A stretch of 64,000 nt of DNA, taken from assembly GCA_904384225.1 (NCBI GenBank), contig CAJFJV010000002.1, positions 1 through 64,000 of the forward strand, written 5' to 3'. Made by a program: the position numbers and the translations under genes. The notes below the pieces were generated by a model. The model did not search any database. It saw only the letters and a program-made list of their open reading frames with translations, and was not told the origin of the DNA. The number at the start of each line of letters is the position of its first letter. Positions within the stretch are counted from its first letter, which is position 1. Source of the DNA: an uncultured Oscillospiraceae bacterium. Its GTDB lineage: Bacteria; Bacillota; Clostridia; Oscillospirales; Ruminococcaceae. Below are positions 46,057-54,923 of the stretch, one piece after another.

Positions 46057-47883
46057 ATGTGTTCCATTGCGGGCGAGCTTTCTTTCGATCAGTATGCCGA
46101 TAGACCGGATCAAGCGGCACATGCTATGCAGCAGGCATTAGCGCGGCGCGGACCAGATCAGTCCGGCTTTTTTTGCGGCGGTCACTGCACCTTGATTCAT
46201 AATCGTTTAAGTGTTATAGATCCGGAAAACGGGCGGCAGCCAATGAGGGTAGAGGCAAAGGGAAAACGGTGCACCATCGTTTATAATGGGGAGCTTTATA
46301 ATACCACCGAACTGCGGCAAGCACTCTTACAAAAAGGGTGGGGGTTTCGAACAGCTTCAGATACAGAGGTACTGTTGGCGGCATATTTGGAGTGGGGTGT
46401 GGAAAGCTTATCCCGATTAAATGGTATTTTTGCATTTGCGGTATGGGATGAGCAAGAGGAAACCTTATTTCTGGCAAGGGACCGCATGGGGGTAAAGCCG
46501 TTGTTTTTTATGCAGAAGGATTCTTTATTCCTTTTCGCATCTGAGATAAAAGGGATTTTAGCGCATCCGGCAGCCGATGCAAAAATCGACGAACAAGGCG
46601 TAGCAGAACTGTTACTGGTGGGGCCGGGGCGCACGCCGGGCTGCGGCGTATTTTATGGGATAAGAGAGCTGAGGCCGGGCGAGTATATGATGGTTTCTCG
46701 AAAGGGGATACAGAAAAAGCGGTGGTGGAAGCTGCTGGATGCGCCGCATACGGAGAGCTTTGAACAGACGGCAGACCATGTCCGTTTTCTTGTGACGGAT
46801 GCAATTGAACGTCAGCTTGTATCGGACGTTCCGCTGGGGACATTCCTATCCGGTGGGTTGGATTCCAGCTTAATTTCTGCATTGGCGTCAAAATCCACGA
46901 ATGGCGCAACACTTAAAACCTTTTCTCTCACATACCGCGATAACCAGCGGTACTTTAGGGCAAGCCGTTTCCAGCCTGACAGTGACGATCAGTATATCGG
47001 GGAAATGGCAGGAGCAATTGATAATGAACACCATATCGTGACACTTGAACACACCGATTTGGCAAAAGCATTGTTTACTGCGGTCGATGCACGGGATCTG
47101 CCGGGTATGGCGGATGTGGACAGTTCGCTGCTCCTATTCTGTAAGGAAATAAAAAGGCATGTGACCGTAGCACTGTCGGGAGAATGCGCGGATGAGATCT
47201 TTGGGGGATATCCATGGTACCGGGATCCGGCAATTAGGCAGCAGGCGGGATTTCCATGGGCACAGTCGAATCATTGGCGTAAATCCTTTTTACGGGATGA
47301 ATTTGCGGAAAAGTTTCCTGCGGACGACTACCTTATGGAACGGTACGAGGCCACGCGGAAGGATACCGATGTTTTATCGGATACTACTGAACAAGAACGC
47401 AGCATGAAGGAAATGATGCGCTTGAACATAGACTGGTTTATGCAGACGCTTTTGGATCGGAAAGACCGTATGAGCATGTATAACGGGCTGGAGGTGCGCG
47501 TCCCCTTCTGCGATCATCGAATTGCCGAATACCTCTACCGTATCCCTTGGGGATATAAGAATTATCAGGGCCGGGAAAAAGGGCTTTTACGCTATGCCAT
47601 GCGCGGGCTGCTGCCCGAAGACATTCTCTGGCGCAGAAAAAGCCCTTATCCCAAAACATTCCATCCAGACTACTATACACTGCTTTGCGATATGCTCCGC
47701 ACCGTTTTGTCCGATCCCGCTGCGCCGATCTATCAGATTTGCAAAAAGGAGCCTTTAGAGGAGCTCTTAAAAAGAAAGAGCGATGTGCGCTGGTATGGGC
47801 AGCTTATGACGACACCGCAGACCATAGCTTATTTTTTGCAGCTCAATTATTGGCTTGAAAAGTATCGTGTCAGGGTAGCCTAA
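46057..47883 (+). CDS. asnB: Asparagine synthetase (glutamine-hydrolysing)
   Basis: 608 residues. The start at 46057 is fixed by the need for Cys2 (MCSIAGE), the glutaminase nucleophile, and by GGAGG at 46048-46052. The N-terminal class II amidotransferase domain has RRGPDQSG and YNGELYN; the synthetase domain has the PP-loop LSGGLDSSLISAL. Makes asparagine from aspartate, glutamine and ATP. No T-box motif is seen upstream. A terminator follows directly. Confidence 0.95.
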   Translation: MCSIAGELSFDQYADRPDQAAHAMQQALARRGPDQSGFFCGGHCTLIHNRLSVIDPENGRQPMRVEAKGKRCTIVYNGELYNTTELRQALLQKGWGFRTASDTEVLLAAYLEWGVESLSRLNGIFAFAVWDEQEETLFLARDRMGVKPLFFMQKDSLFLFASEIKGILAHPAADAKIDEQGVAELLLVGPGRTPGCGVFYGIRELRPGEYMMVSRKGIQKKRWWKLLDAPHTESFEQTADHVRFLVTDAIERQLVSDVPLGTFLSGGLDSSLISALASKSTNGATLKTFSLTYRDNQRYFRASRFQPDSDDQYIGEMAGAIDNEHHIVTLEHTDLAKALFTAVDARDLPGMADVDSSLLLFCKEIKRHVTVALSGECADEIFGGYPWYRDPAIRQQAGFPWAQSNHWRKSFLRDEFAEKFPADDYLMERYEATRKDTDVLSDTTEQERSMKEMMRLNIDWFMQTLLDRKDRMSMYNGLEVRVPFCDHRIAEYLYRIPWGYKNYQGREKGLLRYAMRGLLPEDILWRRKSPYPKTFHPDYYTLLCDMLRTVLSDPAAPIYQICKKEPLEELLKRKSDVRWYGQLMTTPQTIAYFLQLNYWLEKYRVRVA

Positions 47884-47895
47884 GAGATCAATACA

Positions 47896-47949
47896 TTTTA
47901 AACGAATAAAGCCGCGCGGAATATTCCGTGCGGCTTTATTCGTTTAAAA
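47896..47949. terminator. Long bidirectional terminator between asnB and the MATE gene
   Basis: An almost perfect stem of about 27 bp (arms TTTTAAACGAATAAAGCCGC... and its complement, one G-T pair) centred on AAT/ATT at 47922-47923, with A and T runs on both sides. Confidence 0.88.
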
Positions 47950-47953
47950 ACAA

Positions 47954-49300
47954 TTAACCGGCGTGGCGCTTTTTTCGCAAAGCCATCCAGAAGAAATAGC
48001 AAAAACAAATCAAAATCGAGAGCATACTGGCGGCAGGAGCAGCAAGCCCCATTAAAAACAAGCTTCCATTGGCAACTTTACCCAACAGATAAGTCATGGG
48101 AATTCGGACGCCAAAAGTGGCGATCATGCTGTGGATAAAGGAAATGAGCGCACGGCCTTCCCCGCTGAAATATGTATTCATACAGAAGACGAAACTTACT
48201 AAGATGCAGTCTATACTGTAAAAGTGAAGATATTCCCCCGCCGCCTTCATCACTGCCGTGTCATTTGTAAAGATGGAAGCGAGAGTTTGGGGGAAAAATT
48301 GTGCGTAAATACAAAACGCGACGCCAAAAATCAAAGAGAGCCCAATCCCCCAGCGAAGAGAAGCGCGGGCGCGGTCCTCCCTCCCGGCACCGACATTCTG
48401 CGCTGTAGCAGTTGCTACGGCAGAAGCACAAGCGTTTGGCGGCAGCATAGCAAATACGATAATCTTTTCTACCACGCCTACCGCGGCGGAAGCAATCAAG
48501 CCCATAGTATTGATGATTGCTGTGATCACAAGGAAAGACACATTTACAAGGGCGTCCTGCAAAGCGATCGGGATTCCGACTTTTAAGATGGCACGCAGCG
48601 ACGCTCCGTCAATTCGCAGATCCTTTTTCGAAAAGGGAAAAGCAAGGCCCTTTTTCGAAAGATAAAGAAGGGAAGCAAGGAAGCTGATGGCTTGTGCGGC
48701 GACTGTTGCAACCGCTGCACCGGCTGCTCCCATACCGAGCAGCCCTGTCAGAAGGAAATCACCCGCAACGTTGACTATGCAGGCAAGCATAATGAAGTAG
48801 ACAGGGGTTTTGGCGTCCCCAACGCCGCGAAAGATACCGCTAACAGCGTTATATCCGATAATAAAGGGAATACCACATGCGCAGATTAAAATATACTGGC
48901 GGGTAAACGCCACTGCTTCAGCAGGTGTTGCCATAACCGCGACAGAAGCATCGGTACAAAGAAGCATGACGGGGGTCAGAATAACAGCAAGAATGATGAA
49001 CAGGACGGCGAGCGTACCCACTGCCTTTGCCGCATGCTGCTCATTGCGTTCTCCGACGCAGCGTCCGATGAGCACGGTCCCGCCCATAGAAATACCTAAG
49101 ATAATACCCGTAATGGTCTGCATCACCTGACTGCCAATTGCGACAGCCGATACAGCGGCAGAATTGGCAAATTGCCCGACAACAAAAAGGTCGACCGCTC
49201 CGTAAAGTGCTTGAAGAAAGCTGGACAGCAGGAAAGGCAGCGCAAAACGTATAAGCGCTTTCCCTATATGCCCTCTTGTGAGAGAATAACGTTCATCCAC
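47954..49300 (-). CDS. MATE family multidrug/sodium antiporter
   Basis: 448 residues with twelve predicted membrane helices in two related halves, each opening with an ALPFLLSSFLQALYG-like or GIPIALQDALVNVSF-like segment, typical of MatE domains. Such transporters exchange Na+ or H+ for organic cations or other small molecules. Substrate not evident. Ribosome binding site weak (GAGTGG). Confidence 0.9.
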   Translation of the reverse strand: MDERYSLTRGHIGKALIRFALPFLLSSFLQALYGAVDLFVVGQFANSAAVSAVAIGSQVMQTITGIILGISMGGTVLIGRCVGERNEQHAAKAVGTLAVLFIILAVILTPVMLLCTDASVAVMATPAEAVAFTRQYILICACGIPFIIGYNAVSGIFRGVGDAKTPVYFIMLACIVNVAGDFLLTGLLGMGAAGAAVATVAAQAISFLASLLYLSKKGLAFPFSKKDLRIDGASLRAILKVGIPIALQDALVNVSFLVITAIINTMGLIASAAVGVVEKIIVFAMLPPNACASAVATATAQNVGAGREDRARASLRWGIGLSLIFGVAFCIYAQFFPQTLASIFTNDTAVMKAAGEYLHFYSIDCILVSFVFCMNTYFSGEGRALISFIHSMIATFGVRIPMTYLLGKVANGSLFLMGLAAPAASMLSILICFCYFFWMALRKKRHAG

Positions 49301-49327
49301 TCAAATCATCCCCTTAACCAAAATAAA

Positions 49328-49367
49328 CCGGATAAAATACCAGGAATGCACCCGGTGTTTTATCCGG
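49328..49367 (-). terminator. Terminator between the DUF3784-like gene and the MATE gene
   Basis: CCGGATAAAA (49328-49337) and TTTTATCCGG (49358-49367) with further inner pairing ACC/GGT. On the minus strand TTTATTTT follows. Confidence 0.7.
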
Positions 49368-49436
49368 CATCTATCTTTATTTATGTTATGCGGTGAACGT
49401 ACTTTATTATAGCAAAGTAATAAAAAGATATCAAGA

Positions 49437-49790
49437 TCAATGTTTTTTTGCCTGCTTATGCCGAATTTTGGGGCTAGTATTGATCAAAACCAATCCGGCG
49501 GATAAGACAAGGATAAAAGCCAGTATTCCGCCAATCCACAAAGAAGGGACGGCGCAGCACAACCCGATGGAAAAAACAGCAAAACAGCCAGCCAGTAGAA
49601 GGATCATTACGCCGACTGCACGGCAAAGACGCTTTTCGTCGTATTGGGCTTTTTCTGCCGGAGACATCGTGTTGTAGCCGGAAATCAAATTGGCGCCTTT
49701 CCCAAGCAGCAAAAAGATACCGACTCCGCACAGAAAGAGAAAAGTGATCGCAAAAATACATCCAATCAACAATATTACATTAGGTTTCAT
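49437..49790 (-). CDS. Small three-helix membrane protein, DUF3784-like
   Basis: 117 residues with an N-terminal membrane helix, a loop with YNTMSPAEKAQYDEKRLCR, which is the typical DUF3784 pattern, two more membrane helices and a basic tail. Start at 49790; AAGGAG lies 12 bases upstream, inside the end of the metallophosphoesterase gene (11-base overlap). Function unknown. Confidence 0.75.
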   Translation of the reverse strand: MKPNVILLIGCIFAITFLFLCGVGIFLLLGKGANLISGYNTMSPAEKAQYDEKRLCRAVGVMILLLAGCFAVFSIGLCCAVPSLWIGGILAFILVLSAGLVLINTSPKIRHKQAKKH

Positions 49791-50664
49791 CCGGTTTTGC
49801 ATCTCCTTTGTCCGATGTAAGGGATAAGCATACGACTTCCGGCCGGTTGAATATGCGGAATGGAAATAGGCTGTTTCCAAGACCGCGGCTGATGACAAGC
49901 GTGGTTTTTCCAGAATGATGGACACCGGACGTATATGGAGGAAACCAACCTTGTTCTGGTGCAAGCAGCCCGCCGATAAAAGGAAGACGGATTTGTCCGC
50001 CATGGGCATGGCCGCTCAGCACGAGAGGTATGCCGGCGGCGCAATAGAGCGGCAACAGATGCGGCCGATGGGAAAGCAGCATAGCGCAGCCGCCGCCCGC
50101 CTTAAGGTACAATTCTTTCAGTATCCTCCCGTGCAGCGGGCTTCCAGCGCGGTTTCCAAAACGCTCTTTAGAGGCGGCTATATCCGCAAGTCCGATCACC
50201 GGAAGCGATTCCCCGTCCCGGTATAGATAAGCGTATTGGTCAACCAATACGCTGACCCCGCAAGAGGATAAGACAGCAGACATTTTATCTACACGCTGTT
50301 TTTCCGTTTCGTGGTTGCCCATTGCGGCGAAAACCGGCGCAATTTTAACAAGTCCTTTGCACAGCTCGCGTGCGGGAAGAAAGCGTTCGTCATGTGTGCG
50401 CCGTTTATCTGCAAGATCACCGGTCAACACAATATAGTCCGGTTTGCAGGCAGCCACGCAGGCAAGCAGACGCCGCTGCTGTGGGCCAAAGCGCTTATTA
50501 TGCAGATCGGAAAGCTGAACAATGCGGCAGCCGTCAAAGGGGTTTGGCAAATCAGGCAACGGGATGGTATAGTGGGAAACGGTTAAGCTGTTGTTTTGCC
50601 AGTATAAAAAAAGGAAAGCAAGCAGCAGGGCAAGGAAAAGGACGCCCCAAACAATAATCGGCAT
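49780..50664 (-). CDS. Membrane-anchored metallophosphoesterase (YkuE-like)
   Basis: 294 residues: N-terminal membrane anchor (about 4-21), then a calcineurin-like phosphoesterase with QLSDLHNK, LTGDLADKR, GNHETE, LLSHRPH and LSGHAHGGQIRLP, the complete set of metal-binding motifs. Related proteins remove phosphate from lipids or nucleotides at the membrane. AGGAG lies before the ATG. Confidence 0.9.
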   Translation of the reverse strand: MPIIVWGVLFLALLLAFLFLYWQNNSLTVSHYTIPLPDLPNPFDGCRIVQLSDLHNKRFGPQQRRLLACVAACKPDYIVLTGDLADKRRTHDERFLPARELCKGLVKIAPVFAAMGNHETEKQRVDKMSAVLSSCGVSVLVDQYAYLYRDGESLPVIGLADIAASKERFGNRAGSPLHGRILKELYLKAGGGCAMLLSHRPHLLPLYCAAGIPLVLSGHAHGGQIRLPFIGGLLAPEQGWFPPYTSGVHHSGKTTLVISRGLGNSLFPFRIFNRPEVVCLSLTSDKGDAKPDET

Positions 50665-50676
50665 GTGGTGGTTCTC

Positions 50677-51615
50677 CTATACCGCGGTGTTGCGGCCAAT
50701 GAATGCGTACAGCGAATCTAAAACGGTATTGCGGCAAAAATCATTTAGGATTTCATGCCGTCCCTTTTCTACCAATTCCATGGAGACATCCCGCATCCCA
50801 GCGCTTTCAAGCCATTTATATACCTGCCGGATTCCTTCCCCGTAGTTCCCGAGCGGGTCGTCAGCCCCGCTTATCAGAAGGATAGGCAGCTCTTTTGGAA
50901 GCGTGCGTGCCCATTTCTCCGAAGAGACAGCGGTCAGCATCCGGTACAGATCAAGGTAGGCTGAAACAGTAAAAGTAAAGCTGCAAAGCGGATCTGCCGC
51001 ATAGCGATCGCGCTGTGCCTTATCTCCTGTGATCCAAGCGTTTTCAGATGGATCATCAGGGAAGCGGTCGTTGAATCCGCTGAATCCAGCTTCTTTTAAA
51101 AAGCGGCTGCGGTAAGTCCCGCCTTTCAGCCATTGTATAACAGTAGCGATCGGAATGGCTATGCGCGCCAACGGGTTCTTTCCGCTTGTTCCCATAATGA
51201 CAGCCCCGGCATAATCCGTTCCGTATTCAGAGAGCACGTTGCGCACAATAAAGGAGCCCATACTGTGACCAAGAAGGAAAATAGGCTTCCCTGGAAATTC
51301 TTGTTGCATACATGCAGTCAACCGATGTACATCCTCCGGGACAATACGAAAACCATTTTTTTCAGCAAAAAACCCCAGCTTCCCGCTCTGCTGCGCCGCC
51401 TTCCCGTGGCCTAAATGGTCATGGCCGCATACGGCAATTCCACGCGCGCAGAAATATTCAGCCAAAGGCCGATAACGTTCAAAATACTCGCACATGCCGT
51501 GGGAGACCTGCAAAACCGCAGACGGTTCCCGCGTCTGCGGTAAATAAAGGGTATAGGCAAGTGTCGTTTTATTGTCGGAGGAGGAAAAAAATCCGTCCGC
51601 ACGGGATATATCCAT
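50677..51615 (-). CDS. Alpha/beta hydrolase (monoacylglycerol lipase-like)
   Basis: 312 residues with the oxyanion segment VSHGMCEYFERY, the nucleophile elbow LLGHSMGSFI (Ser), an acid in ISGADDPLG (Asp) and a late EKGRHE (His). Matches the lysophospholipase/monoacylglycerol lipase group. AGGGGG lies seven bases before the ATG at 51615. Lies 12 bases upstream of the metallophosphoesterase. Confidence 0.88.
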   Translation of the reverse strand: MDISRADGFFSSSDNKTTLAYTLYLPQTREPSAVLQVSHGMCEYFERYRPLAEYFCARGIAVCGHDHLGHGKAAQQSGKLGFFAEKNGFRIVPEDVHRLTACMQQEFPGKPIFLLGHSMGSFIVRNVLSEYGTDYAGAVIMGTSGKNPLARIAIPIATVIQWLKGGTYRSRFLKEAGFSGFNDRFPDDPSENAWITGDKAQRDRYAADPLCSFTFTVSAYLDLYRMLTAVSSEKWARTLPKELPILLISGADDPLGNYGEGIRQVYKWLESAGMRDVSMELVEKGRHEILNDFCRNTVLDSLYAFIGRNTAV

Positions 51616-51653
51616 AAAAAACCCCCTAAAGCAGTATAGACGCTTGCAAGGCG

Positions 51654-52067
51654 TCAATAGCTGTTTTTAATCTGCTCTTTTGCAAGTGTTACCAACTGAC
51701 GGTCGTTGTCATAGCTCAGAATACTGGTAGCGTGATTGATTTCTACCCATTTGATCTGTGCAATTTCTTCCTCCTGCGGAGTATAGTCATAAGTAAGCGC
51801 ACGGGCGAGAAAATAGATCACGTCTTTGGTTGTCTCTTTTTTCGGCGCATAAGTAATAACGTGACGGAAGCTGGTATCTAAGGCCACTTGGATTCCGGTT
51901 TCCTCCATTATTTCCCGGACAGCGGTTTCTTCCTCTGTTTCCGTTCCTTCTACATGCCCTTTGGGAAAAGACCAGTGGCCGCCGTTTTGATTTTTGATGA
52001 GCAGCAGCTCGATATTGCCATGGAATTTACGGTATACAATTGCACCGCAAGATTTTTCGTGCTGCAT
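51654..52067 (-). CDS. NUDIX hydrolase
   Basis: 137 residues with the Nudix box from Gly (GHVEGTE) to EIMEETG; it also has SCGAIVYRK and WSFPKGH, as in diadenosine tetraphosphate hydrolases. Hydrolyses nucleoside diphosphate derivatives, probably Ap4A. TAGGAGG lies upstream; a -10 ATTATA (minus TATAAT) is at 52106-52111. Confidence 0.9.
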   Translation of the reverse strand: MQHEKSCGAIVYRKFHGNIELLLIKNQNGGHWSFPKGHVEGTETEEETAVREIMEETGIQVALDTSFRHVITYAPKKETTKDVIYFLARALTYDYTPQEEEIAQIKWVEINHATSILSYDNDRQLVTLAKEQIKNSY

Positions 52068-52286
52068 GAAACGGTTCCTCCTATCAAATTGAAATAATTG
52101 TCATTATTATACCACAAAGCGCTGTGATTTGTTTGAATATATTTTGAAAAAGGCATTTTGCCCGTATTTTCGCTGCCTGCTACGACAAATTGAAAAGCTT
52201 TTGGGCATCATTTGCACAGCAATATGGAACGATAGCGATTCTTTTCCCCGATACTATTGTAGCACAGGCAGCAAGTTGCTGCGGTT

Positions 52287-52333
52287 AAACACAAAACAGA
52301 AGGCCTTCCAAGAAGGCCTTCTGTTTTGTGTTT
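52287..52333. terminator. 21-bp perfect terminator hairpin
   Basis: Arms 52287-52307 (AAACACAAAACAGAAGGCC...) and 52313-52333 are exact complements with a 5-base loop. It overlaps the stop codon of the flavoprotein gene on the minus strand and separates it from the NUDIX gene. Confidence 0.88.
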
Positions 52334-53957
52334 ATTTTTCTTCAGAGGCATACCGCCCGGCGAGGCGGCCTAATGTGAGCGCCATAGAATGGCTTAACCC
52401 AGGGACAGTGAGCGGATACTCACCGGAAAAACGGTCACCCTGTACGTTGCCTGCCACGTACAGGCCTTTTATAATATTGCCTTCTGCGTCATAACAGCGG
52501 CAGTACTGATCGCTTTCAAGCCCGCCAAGGCACACAATCATCACAGCAGGAAGAAATTTTGTGGCGTAAAACGGCGGAGATAGGACTGGGAACAGTCGCT
52601 TTGGCTGTTTAGAAAAATCAGTATCGTGTTTTTGGGCACAAAGCTGATTATAACGCGCAATTTCCTTGAGCGCTTTTTCTTTGGGCATACCGGTCTTATC
52701 GATCAGCTCTTCTAACGAATCCGCTTTCAGCATACTGCCGTCTGCAACCGCTTTATCCAGTATTTCTTGTGAGGTAAAGCAATCTATCGTCCCTAACTTG
52801 TGGTTGACATCCTGTCGGCGGGAGAAAGCTTCGTCCATAACATAGCAGACAGAACCATGGTTTGGCGTAATATGCGGTACATAAGAAGCCCAGTTTCCGT
52901 CTGCAATCTGCCATGCCATTTTGCCGGGTTGAATATTTATTTGGTTATTGATCTGCTGGCCGGGGCAATCTTCGTTTACAAAACGCTCCCCATTTCTGTT
53001 TAACAGGAGAAAACCAGACGCGCCGAGTGCGCCGCCCATATGATGGCCCATTGGTGCATGGGGGCTGTCCTGCATTTTTGCGCCCGCCCAAACGCCCATA
53101 CGATGCCCGTCGCCTGTGTTGGAAGGCTGTACATTGCGGTCATAGCTGGTCCATAGGCGTGGTGCGTCGATAACATACGGGCAGAAATGCTGCAACATTT
53201 TTTCATCGCTTGAATAATCTCCGGTTGCCAAAATAACGCCTTTTTTTGCAAGGGCTTTGACAAAATGCCCATCCGGCTTTTGTGCCACCGCCCCAATAAC
53301 GCGTCCGTCCGTATCTTTCAGCAGCTTCTTTGCAGGGGTGGAAAAATAACTTTTTAAGAGGCCTGTTTTCTCTGCAAGCGCATAATTGCCTTTGAAAACG
53401 CGAAGGTGTGTAGGGCGTATCCAAACGGTCGTCTGATAGCATTTAAAATTTTCCTGTTCATTGGAATAGCCGTCCGGCTCCGGATAGCGGCGGGGCTGAA
53501 CCCAGCAGTTTGCCCCTTGCGGCACAGGAGAAATAGTCGTATCCAAAACGGGTAGATTCGGATAACCTTCTAAGTACCAATCAAACGCTTGACCGGCATT
53601 TTCCGCCCATGCGTTTAAAATTGCCTCATTCACCCGATAGCCCATATCATGCATGAGATCGGCTACTACCTGCTTTTTGTCGATATGTTCCCGATTCCAC
53701 TTTTTCGCTATTTTGCTGTCCAAGATAGCGAAGTCTCCTGAGCGTGCCTGCGGAATCAGGCACTTCTCAAAGATGACAACTTTGCTGCCGTGTTCGGTAG
53801 CCTCTCTTGCTGCCGCCACACCGGCCAGTCCTGCCCCGATAATCAATATATCGGTTTCTACAGTCTCGTCAATCTCTTCTTCACGGATCTGCGGTTCCAC
53901 ACCGACCCATTCTTCATGCAATGGGTCGCGTTGGAAAGAATGAAATTGTGCTGCCAT
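52332..53957 (-). CDS. FAD-dependent oxidoreductase (fumarate reductase flavoprotein-like)
   Basis: 541 residues. FAD-binding DILIIGAGLAGVAAAREATEH near residue 37, then a flavoprotein reductase body with NTGDGHRMGVWAGAK and a C-terminal FAD segment GLYVAGNVQGDRFSGEYPL. It lacks the FMN-binding and heme domains of the secreted gut reductases and has no signal peptide, so it is probably cytoplasmic. The gene is monocistronic with no partner iron-sulphur subunit. The substrate is unknown; an enoate, a steroid-like compound or an adenylylsulphate-type reaction cannot be excluded. Confidence 0.8.
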   Translation of the reverse strand: MAAQFHSFQRDPLHEEWVGVEPQIREEEIDETVETDILIIGAGLAGVAAAREATEHGSKVVIFEKCLIPQARSGDFAILDSKIAKKWNREHIDKKQVVADLMHDMGYRVNEAILNAWAENAGQAFDWYLEGYPNLPVLDTTISPVPQGANCWVQPRRYPEPDGYSNEQENFKCYQTTVWIRPTHLRVFKGNYALAEKTGLLKSYFSTPAKKLLKDTDGRVIGAVAQKPDGHFVKALAKKGVILATGDYSSDEKMLQHFCPYVIDAPRLWTSYDRNVQPSNTGDGHRMGVWAGAKMQDSPHAPMGHHMGGALGASGFLLLNRNGERFVNEDCPGQQINNQINIQPGKMAWQIADGNWASYVPHITPNHGSVCYVMDEAFSRRQDVNHKLGTIDCFTSQEILDKAVADGSMLKADSLEELIDKTGMPKEKALKEIARYNQLCAQKHDTDFSKQPKRLFPVLSPPFYATKFLPAVMIVCLGGLESDQYCRCYDAEGNIIKGLYVAGNVQGDRFSGEYPLTVPGLSHSMALTLGRLAGRYASEEK

Positions 53958-54103
53958 TAATGGCTCCCCTCTCTGTTATATATAAAAACGGCATTACCAT
54001 TTTTCTCAAATATCATTTTCTGTTACTGGCAGAAAAAGCGAATACAGATGCCGCGTTGTGCATGATGTATCCCGCTTTATTTTATCTGTTTGAAAAGGCG
54101 CTT

Positions 54104-54394
54104 TTATTCTGAAAGCGCCCGTCTGAGCCAGATATCCGCAATATCCATTGCGGCGAATAGGCCCTGCTTTACACTTTTTTTCACAACCATATCCTGAGGC
54201 TTTACATCTCTTCCGGTACGCATCAGCTGTACCATAACTTCTTGCGCCATAGGACGCCCGTGTTCTTCTTTGGTGCTGAGAACTTGAAGCATTACGACAA
54301 AGGGGTCCTGCATACTGCCGTAATATAACGTATTGCCGCAGCGCACCAGCGGCTTATCTTTATACTGAAAGAATGGGCTTGCAGTATCTTCCAT
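54104..54394 (-). CDS. Conserved small protein of unknown function
   Basis: 96 residues opening MEDTASPFFQYKDKPLVRCG, with YYGSMQDPFVVMLQVL. Soluble, no motif recognised. AGGAGGG lies before the ATG at 54394. The promoter at 54492-54520 carries a dyad in its spacer, which suggests single-gene control. Confidence 0.65.
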   Translation of the reverse strand: MEDTASPFFQYKDKPLVRCGNTLYYGSMQDPFVVMLQVLSTKEEHGRPMAQEVMVQLMRTGRDVKPQDMVVKKSVKQGLFAAMDIADIWLRRALSE

Positions 54395-54491
54395 GAAAAT
54401 CCCTCCTGTTCCATTGCTTGTGTCCGTCTTTGTCGTAAAGGATCCTGTGAACCCCAAAGAAATAAGACGGACAGTCTATTATTTTTATTTT

Positions 54492-54520
54492 ATTTTAACA
54501 CACCGTGTGATGTCTGTAAA
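54492..54520 (-). promoter_or_regulatory. Promoter with operator-like dyad
   Basis: On the minus strand TTTACA (54520-54515), 17 bases, TAAAAT (54497-54492). The spacer holds the near-palindrome CACACCGTGTG (54500-54510), well placed for a repressor. Confidence 0.55.
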
Positions 54521-54607
54521 CATTGGGGGAGTAGGTTTTAAAAAGTGTTTACACAAAAAGCGCACAGGCATTGAACCGCTCCGGTAAAAACGGACAATAG
54601 ACAAAAG

Positions 54608-54643
54608 CCCCCTAATGTAGGAAAATAGAACTACATTAGGGGG
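54608..54643 (+). repeat. Hairpin at the left end of the insertion sequence
   Basis: CCCCCTAATGTAG (54608-54620) is the exact complement of 54631-54643, 10-base loop. The 3' arm holds the GGGGG that serves as ribosome binding site for OrfA at 54651, so transcripts entering from outside would have the site masked; promoters inside the loop would not. Confidence 0.7.
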
Positions 54644-54650
54644 TCTTAGT

Positions 54651-54923
54651 ATGTCGGGAAAAAAAGGAATGAAAAAGTATCCGGAGGGAATACGGAAAGA
54701 AGTAGTGGCACGAATCGGCGCAGGAGAAAGCCAATGTGCTTTGAGCCGAGAATATGGAATCAGCCGATATGCTATTCAGTGCTGGCTGAAGGAGCCAGTC
54801 CTTCCCAAGACACGAGGACGTAAACCTGCAAAAACACTGGCGGAGTACAAGGCTGAGAACAAACGGCTTAAGATGGAAAATGAGCTGCTGCGGGATTTTC
54901 TGCGATCCACAGGAAGGAAGTGA
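54651..54923 (+). CDS. IS3-family transposase OrfA
   Basis: 90 residues: helix-turn-helix (CALSREYGISRYAIQCWL) followed by a leucine-zipper-like helix (LAEYKAENKRLKMENELL). Binds the element ends and limits transposition. Its stop overlaps the OrfB frame by four bases (GTGA). Confidence 0.93.
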   Translation: MSGKKGMKKYPEGIRKEVVARIGAGESQCALSREYGISRYAIQCWLKEPVLPKTRGRKPAKTLAEYKAENKRLKMENELLRDFLRSTGRK

